Below, in pieces: positions 59,925 to 64,000 of a stretch of DNA of 64,000 nucleotides (within the stretch, counting starts at the first letter, position 1; each line of letters opens with the position of its first letter). The DNA is from a bacterium. GTDB taxonomy: Bacteria > Desulfobacterota > DSWW01. The stretch spans positions 33,317 to 97,316 of the forward strand of contig JANQFG010000171.1 in NCBI GenBank assembly GCA_028277985.1, written 5' to 3'. Made by a program: the position numbers and the translations under genes. The notes below the pieces were generated by a model. The model had not been told where the DNA came from. It did no database searches and saw nothing but the letters and a program-made list of their open reading frames with translations.

Positions 59925-61211
59925 TCACGTGGCTTCTTCTCTCCGCTCTTCCACCGCTTTCGCGAAGCGCTGGACGCCTCGGCGGTCCAGAGATAAGGCG
60001 CTGCCACCAGGAATGTCTACCTTCAGTCCGGTTGATGCGTCAACCAATGCTGATGCAAGATCCTCGCTTGGATGCCTTACGGGTTTTATCTTCCCTTGAT
60101 CGGCGAAGAGGTTTGTAGTGAGCGGGAGAAGCAGTTCCGTGGGTATGTCGGTCCCTTTCTCGTCTTTCCATTCAAGGGCCATTTCAACCACCCAACTGGC
60201 CCGGTCAATGTCGAGTTCAAGGCGTTTGAAGCGGAATTCCTCTTCGGCATGTTCGCGGAACCACTGGTCATTCCATCGAATGTAGAATACGACTACTGCG
60301 GCTACAGCGGCGGCACTCAAGGAAAGGCGCAACAGCTCGTACCAATGAATGGTCCCCTCCTTCCAGATTTGGTAATTGAGAAAAACTGCAAAAAACGCCC
60401 CAGTGGTCAGGATGGCTGCCAGGAAGAGTGCGTGGATCGGAAGCCTCTTTCTCGCTGTTTTTGCTGTTAGAGTAAACTGTTTCCCTCTCTCCGCCAACTC
60501 CTTCTTGATGTCTTGGCGCAGCTGGCGTCTTGCATGTGTGCTGCTTCTATCATCGAGTTCCTTCTTCTGCTCTGCAAGGGCGCGCTCCCTTGCTTCAAGG
60601 CCCTCCTTTTTCTCTTTATGGTCTTTGTGCAGCGCCGCCTTCTCGGCCTCGAGCTCTCCAATGAGTCTGGTCTTGAGTTCGGAGTACTCCTTATCAACAC
60701 TGCTGCGATACTCTTCGTTTTGCCTGATGAGCTGCTCGCTAAGTTGTTCAAGGCGCAAGAGCGTCTGCTCTCTTTTTCTATAAAACTCGGCGAGCTCGTC
60801 TCCTAGCAGTTTGTCAGTTGCCTCAGTACGCTCGTAGGCCGTGAAGTGCGAGCGGGCAGCGATAGAGAGTCTTGCAACGGTCGATACGTCCACATCATTC
60901 TTGAATTTCAGGGTTACCAAATCAGACCAGTCCTCGCGCAACACAGTCACCGATGTATGTTCAGGGGCTGGAAAAGTCATATGAAACCGATGAATAATAC
61001 CATAGTCGGTAGGTAGGACCTTCTGAATGACGGCGTCAGTCTTGATGTCTGATGCGGGCAACTTAAGGGGATGGTTGTGCTCGCGTGCTGGATAGATTTC
61101 AACCTCTACATTGTCTTTACCACCGAATGAGTCCGCAATGGCCACGAGATTATCCACCAATTCCCTATCCGGAACTTTGAAGATCCGAAAACTGTGTTCA
61201 GCTAATGCCAT
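59925..61211 (-). CDS. coiled-coil membrane protein, function unknown
   Basis: 428 residues from the ATG at 61211, after GAGGAG. The N-terminal 150 residues form a mixed domain (FRIFKVPDRELVDNLVAIAD, HRFHMTFPAPEHTSVTVLRE). A long Glu/Lys/Arg coiled coil (about 155-265) follows. Two membrane segments (about 285-305 and 318-338, with ALFLAAILTTGAFFAVFLNY) come before a cytosolic C-terminus (FREHAEEEFRFKRLELDIDR). The architecture suggests a membrane-linked complex. No family was recognised. It faces the HEAT-repeat gene convergently. Confidence 0.6.
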   Translation of the reverse strand: MALAEHSFRIFKVPDRELVDNLVAIADSFGGKDNVEVEIYPAREHNHPLKLPASDIKTDAVIQKVLPTDYGIIHRFHMTFPAPEHTSVTVLREDWSDLVTLKFKNDVDVSTVARLSIAARSHFTAYERTEATDKLLGDELAEFYRKREQTLLRLEQLSEQLIRQNEEYRSSVDKEYSELKTRLIGELEAEKAALHKDHKEKKEGLEARERALAEQKKELDDRSSTHARRQLRQDIKKELAERGKQFTLTAKTARKRLPIHALFLAAILTTGAFFAVFLNYQIWKEGTIHWYELLRLSLSAAAVAAVVVFYIRWNDQWFREHAEEEFRFKRLELDIDRASWVVEMALEWKDEKGTDIPTELLLPLTTNLFADQGKIKPVRHPSEDLASALVDASTGLKVDIPGGSALSLDRRGVQRFAKAVEERREEAT

Positions 61212-61292
61212 TACGTAACTCCTCTGTGAAAACGTTCGTCTCAGTCTTCTCCCAGCCCGCCGACGGGAATAGCACAGCGGGTGGGGGGCCAT

Positions 61293-61585
61293 TGGTCGTT
61301 TGAGCGGAGATCCCTTGTCCGCAAGACGAGGTGCCTGGTCTTGATCAGGGGAACCTTAATAGGATTAATAGCCCTGTGTCAAGGACTATAACGTCAAGTG
61401 TAGAGGTGGTGAGCCAAACGGGCTGAGAATCAGGCTGATGCTTACCAAATGTTTACCGGAAACTAGTGTGTAGGGCGCTGGGCCGGTAATCCAGTGTGCG
61501 TAGGAGATGGGGGAGGGGCGCTTAACGGTGCCCCTTTCTCTATTGCCGTTGCATACCCGCAAGGGTAGCGGTTTTCAGGATAGGC
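61293..61585. other. intergenic region
   Basis: About 290 bp. A hairpin AGGGGC...GCCCCT near 61513-61535 is followed by TTTCTCT on the plus strand, terminator-like but with no obvious plus-strand gene before it. Around 61439-61461 a tandem-like GCTTACCAAATGTTTACC recalls the motifs near att sites. No gene was found. Confidence 0.3.
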
Positions 61586-62422
61586 TTATATATGGTCCCC
61601 GAAGGCGGATGGACGATACAACTTCGTATGGGATGGATCCTGAAGAACATCAACCTGAACATCCTTGAGAATCCCAAACTCCTCGACGAGGGCTTTGAGT
61701 TCCGGGGTCCCTTCATCACACAGACAGTGATAGAACAATACAAGAAGCTCCACTCGCGAGATCAGGGCACGTATTACCTCGGAATAGAAAGCCTTGTTTC
61801 CGATTTGGCTATCTTTCAGGAACCTCAGAATTGTATAGAGATTCCTGAAGTATGGGTCGAGATCCGATTCGTGTCTGCGAATGAATGGCCTATATGCGTT
61901 GTTTATTATGGTTATGGCATCAATGCCTTGGCTATCCTTCACTTCTTTGTTCCATCCAGTTCTGAACGCAGCATAGAACCCAGCGAAACAGTCCCGGCCC
62001 TTTGCTACGGCACTCAAGTTTGCGGTCTCCTCCCTAACAATATCGATTGAGTTCACTATGTCGTTGTGTAAGCGCACCAGTTGGAAGAAAGTATTCTCAA
62101 AACTCTGGAGCCTAAACGTTTCGTTCTGCGCCTTTAGCTGCTCCTTCTGTCCCTTCAATTCCTCTCTGGTCTGTTCCAGTTCCTTGCGCTGCAAACCTAG
62201 TTCCTGACGTTGCAGCAGGATGGCAAAGATAACGCCGATGAAAGCTAATCCAGAGAAGAGAGCGTTAATACTCCCGAACATATCCCCGAAGATCCCTGGT
62301 CCTCCGGGCTTCCCGTAGAAGTACTGTATGGCTATGGGCGCGACAAACATGATTAGCACTACCAGGGCGATCAGTTTCACGGCCAATGATGACAACGTGG
62401 AATCTGATTCGGTTCTTTCCAT
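61586..62422 (-). CDS. putative phage abortive infection protein (putAbiC family)
   Basis: 278 residues. Two N-terminal membrane segments (about 14-34 and 50-72) are followed by a coiled coil (QRQELGLQRKELEQTREELK). The conserved core is FENTFFQLVRLHNDIVNSID, with GRDCFAGFYAAFR and PYFRNLYTILRFLKDSQIGN. This matches the putative abortive infection AbiC-like family. Its molecular action is unknown; family members are linked with anti-phage defence. It supports the view that this end of the window is accessory. Confidence 0.85.
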   Translation of the reverse strand: MERTESDSTLSSLAVKLIALVVLIMFVAPIAIQYFYGKPGGPGIFGDMFGSINALFSGLAFIGVIFAILLQRQELGLQRKELEQTREELKGQKEQLKAQNETFRLQSFENTFFQLVRLHNDIVNSIDIVREETANLSAVAKGRDCFAGFYAAFRTGWNKEVKDSQGIDAITIINNAYRPFIRRHESDLDPYFRNLYTILRFLKDSQIGNKAFYSEVIRALISRVELLVLFYHCLCDEGTPELKALVEEFGILKDVQVDVLQDPSHTKLYRPSAFGDHI

Positions 62423-62828
62423 CTAGTTCTCCCCTGCGCAGTAGCTACTCTACCGTTGCGGCCAACAAAGTGGCCAGAATGAGAAATACGAACGCCTTCA
62501 CATTATGACCTCCCATTTATCTGCGGTAGAGATATCACGTGTCTCGAAACGGGGCAATCCCCAGTTATCCCGACGGCCCAAGAATTCCACCGGGCACAAA
62601 GGGGTGCAACGTGACTACCCAACACTACGCATTCCGGGTTTTGCGCGGACTGGAAGTGACAATTCCCTGCATGTTGCAGAGGCTGAGATGTGCAACGAGA
62701 CTGTGTGTAACGTTGCACTCTGACTTTCTCGTAATATTTGTTGCGCGGGTGTCTTCTCCTGACGAGAATGTAGGTGTGCGAAGGGAGCAAACGGTGCTCA
62801 GTGACTACGAAGCAAGAAGGAGAAGGGC
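62423..62828. other. gene-free region
   Basis: About 400 bp between divergent genes. Short frames here have no protein-like conservation. The promoter of the putAbiC gene is expected close to 62423-62520 but was not resolved. No repeats were seen. Confidence 0.3.
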
Positions 62829-63563
62829 ATGAGAAAACGGCGGAAGATCGGAGAAAGAGAAAAGGATCAAATGCCAGGAGATGGGCCGATCGAGCTCTTG
62901 GAAGAGGCAGTAAGAGACCCAGGGTTCGACCCTGAACTGGTTAGCTCCTGCCGCATTTGTGGAGTGCTACACGAGGACGAACTCGCGGACCCCAAGTGGG
63001 AAATGGGAAAACACTTACCCTCTCCCGAGGAGAAACGGTTGATCGGCGCGTCCATTGAGAGCGAAGGGCACCTGTTTTATGCCATTTGCGCAAACTGTCG
63101 TAAGCGATCCGATGCTCACGAGGCTGCAATCACAAATACCGTCAACAAAATGATTGAGTACACCAGGCTCCAGGAGAAGATCGATCGATGGGTCGGTGAC
63201 TTCTTGGCAGACATTGGTCGGATGGCGTACGACTCCTTTTCCGAGAAGTGCAAAGAGAACGGTATCGACTCCGAGATAGCCCACCATGCAGCCAAACGGG
63301 TTGCGCGCATGCTCGACGACTTGGCGCTATCCACAATAAGGTCGTTAGAACTCCCACAGCCGCACATCAAAGTGGAAGAATGGAACCAGCTGCGAAAAGA
63401 GAAGGATTTCCTCTGGGGGGAGATGTTGGTGTTCAGAGACGGTTTGGTGAAGGTATTCGATCTCGACTTTGATGCCCTGGAAAGCCGCGAGTCGTCAGAC
63501 CGGGATATTGTGGAACTGGCTGAGATCATATCCATCGTAAGGAAGCCGGAAGGGGAAGCGTGA
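62829..63563 (+). CDS. uncharacterised protein with two CxxC pairs
   Basis: 244 residues. Near the N-terminus SSCRICGVLHEDELADPKWE and later YAICANCRKRSDAHEAAI give CxxC pairs, probably one zinc site. The C-terminal two-thirds is helical (RLQEKIDRWVGDFLADIGRM, IAHHAAKRVARMLDDLALST). No family was recognised. It begins in AGAAGG-rich DNA with a good ribosome site. Confidence 0.6.
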   Translation: MRKRRKIGEREKDQMPGDGPIELLEEAVRDPGFDPELVSSCRICGVLHEDELADPKWEMGKHLPSPEEKRLIGASIESEGHLFYAICANCRKRSDAHEAAITNTVNKMIEYTRLQEKIDRWVGDFLADIGRMAYDSFSEKCKENGIDSEIAHHAAKRVARMLDDLALSTIRSLELPQPHIKVEEWNQLRKEKDFLWGEMLVFRDGLVKVFDLDFDALESRESSDRDIVELAEIISIVRKPEGEA

Positions 63564-63627
63564 ACCTTCTGGAGTTTTCGGACTGACACACGCCGGGAGC
63601 GAAGAAGGACTAGGGTAGATGTTATCA

Positions 63628-63804
63628 CTAGCCGCCGTTCTCTCTTTTGTATTTGAGAACGTCTCGGCGAGCATACCTCCAAAAGCGGCCCGATTTGGTG
63701 GCCTTGAGTTTCCCCCTTCGTGCAAGCTCGACAGCATCGTCGGGACTGCAATCGAGAATCCAAGCCACGTCTTTTGACCGGAGGAAGTCTTTACCGTTCG
63801 CCAT
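63628..63804 (-). CDS. excisionase-like HTH_17 DNA-binding protein
   Basis: 58 residues from the second ATG of ATGATG (63804), preceded by AGGGGG. It reads MANGKDFLRSKDVAWILDCS and PDDAVELARRGKLKATKSGR, then FWRYARRDVLKYKRENGG. This is the MerR-like winged helix of HTH_17/excisionase proteins. It could regulate a mobile element near the right edge or be an integration-excision factor; nothing else of that element is seen. Confidence 0.7.
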   Translation of the reverse strand: MANGKDFLRSKDVAWILDCSPDDAVELARRGKLKATKSGRFWRYARRDVLKYKRENGG

Positions 63805-63904
63805 CATGTGCCCCCTATGAATTCTCAGCCTTGGCGGGAACCATTGTTCTATTAAACAAAATAGTATCATGAGACCGACGAAGAGGCAAGCGGGAGAAGA
63901 AGAG

Positions 63905-64000
63905 GTGTTTAAGCAAAGGCAAAATGTCCTACTAACTGCAACGCGAAAATGTCCTATTGGCTAAGGCACTGGATTTGGTGCCGAAGCAGCATAGACCCAG
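63905..64000. mobile_element. possible insertion-sequence end at the right edge
   Basis: AAAATGTCCT occurs twice, 25 bp apart (63919-63928 and 63944-63953), and TGTCCTATTGGCTAAGG follows. Such repeated AAAATGTCCT words occur at ends of certain IS elements. No transposase gene lies inside the window, so this is a weak call. Confidence 0.25.

Noticed and set aside
62505..62832. Short plus-strand frames before the CxxC protein
   Set aside because: No conserved pattern; composition like random frames in a promoter region.

Overview
The window looks like a bacterial chromosome segment, probably from an uncultured anaerobic or microaerophilic Desulfobacterota-like (former Deltaproteobacteria) lineage. 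This is inferred from the gene mix: a methyltetrahydrofolate methyltransferase of the acetyl-CoA/corrinoid type, a rubrerythrin-like diiron protein, THEP1 NTPase, a TSUP exporter paired with a TIGR02186 protein, multi-PAS kinases and a flagellar FlaG. No rRNA gene or species marker is present, so the placement is tentative. Core genes look GC-rich; two accessory stretches look visibly more AT-rich.

Layout. (1) 1-8.2 kb, minus strand: a dense two-component array of a PAS sensor cut by the left edge, two single receivers, a NarL-type regulator, a receiver/PAS/HisKA_3 kinase and a membrane PAS-GAF-GAF kinase. Several stop/start codons touch or overlap, which suggests one regulatory operon. (2) 8.5-14.5 kb: ordinary single genes (NnrU/isoprenylcysteine-type methyltransferase, VOC protein, DUF2237, a Cys/His-repeat periplasmic protein, a radical SAM protein with an N-terminal SPASM-like Cys region, two secreted proteins). 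(3) 14.8-35.2 kb: a composite genomic island anchored on tRNA-Ser(UGA) at its right end. Three perfect 25-bp copies of the tRNA 3' end (14816, 28787, 30277) and two decayed ones (about 15259 and 19491) cut it into blocks. Each copy lies 35-75 bp from a tandem CTGACACC-type motif. No intact integrase is present, only a C-terminal remnant beside the tRNA. Cargo includes three small membrane/peptidase/GTPase modules that look like uncharacterised conflict systems, a candidate structured RNA next to a truncated primase-polymerase gene, a REP-type transposon with inverted ends, a hybrid histidine kinase, a one-gene AAA_14/DUF4143 cassette, and a truncated HNH endonuclease.

(4) 35.4-55.4 kb: GC-rich core metabolism and regulation. 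It holds a rubrerythrin-like protein, THEP1, a methyl-THF methyltransferase with a MaoC hydratase, FlaG, TIGR02186 with a TSUP exporter, and a free-standing protein resembling the C-terminal part of PEP-synthase-like proteins followed by a degenerate receiver. Next come a PuuB-like FAD oxidase, queC, two response regulators and an ECF sigma factor. A four-gene minus-strand operon (class III aminotransferase, DapA-like lyase, zinc alcohol dehydrogenase, nitroreductase) looks catabolic for an amine or amino acid. GNAT, M23 peptidase and CocE/NonD hydrolase genes close the block with a strong terminator at 55.45 kb.

(5) 55.5-64 kb: a second accessory region with a decayed aminopeptidase pseudogene, small membrane proteins, a HEAT-repeat lipoprotein, a coiled-coil membrane protein, a putAbiC-type abortive infection protein, a CxxC protein, an excisionase-like HTH protein and what may be an IS end at the right edge.

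Most speculative and most interesting are the serial tRNA-Ser cassette array, the unidentified RNA at 23.4-23.8 kb, and the peptidase-coupled module at 16.9-19.1 kb.
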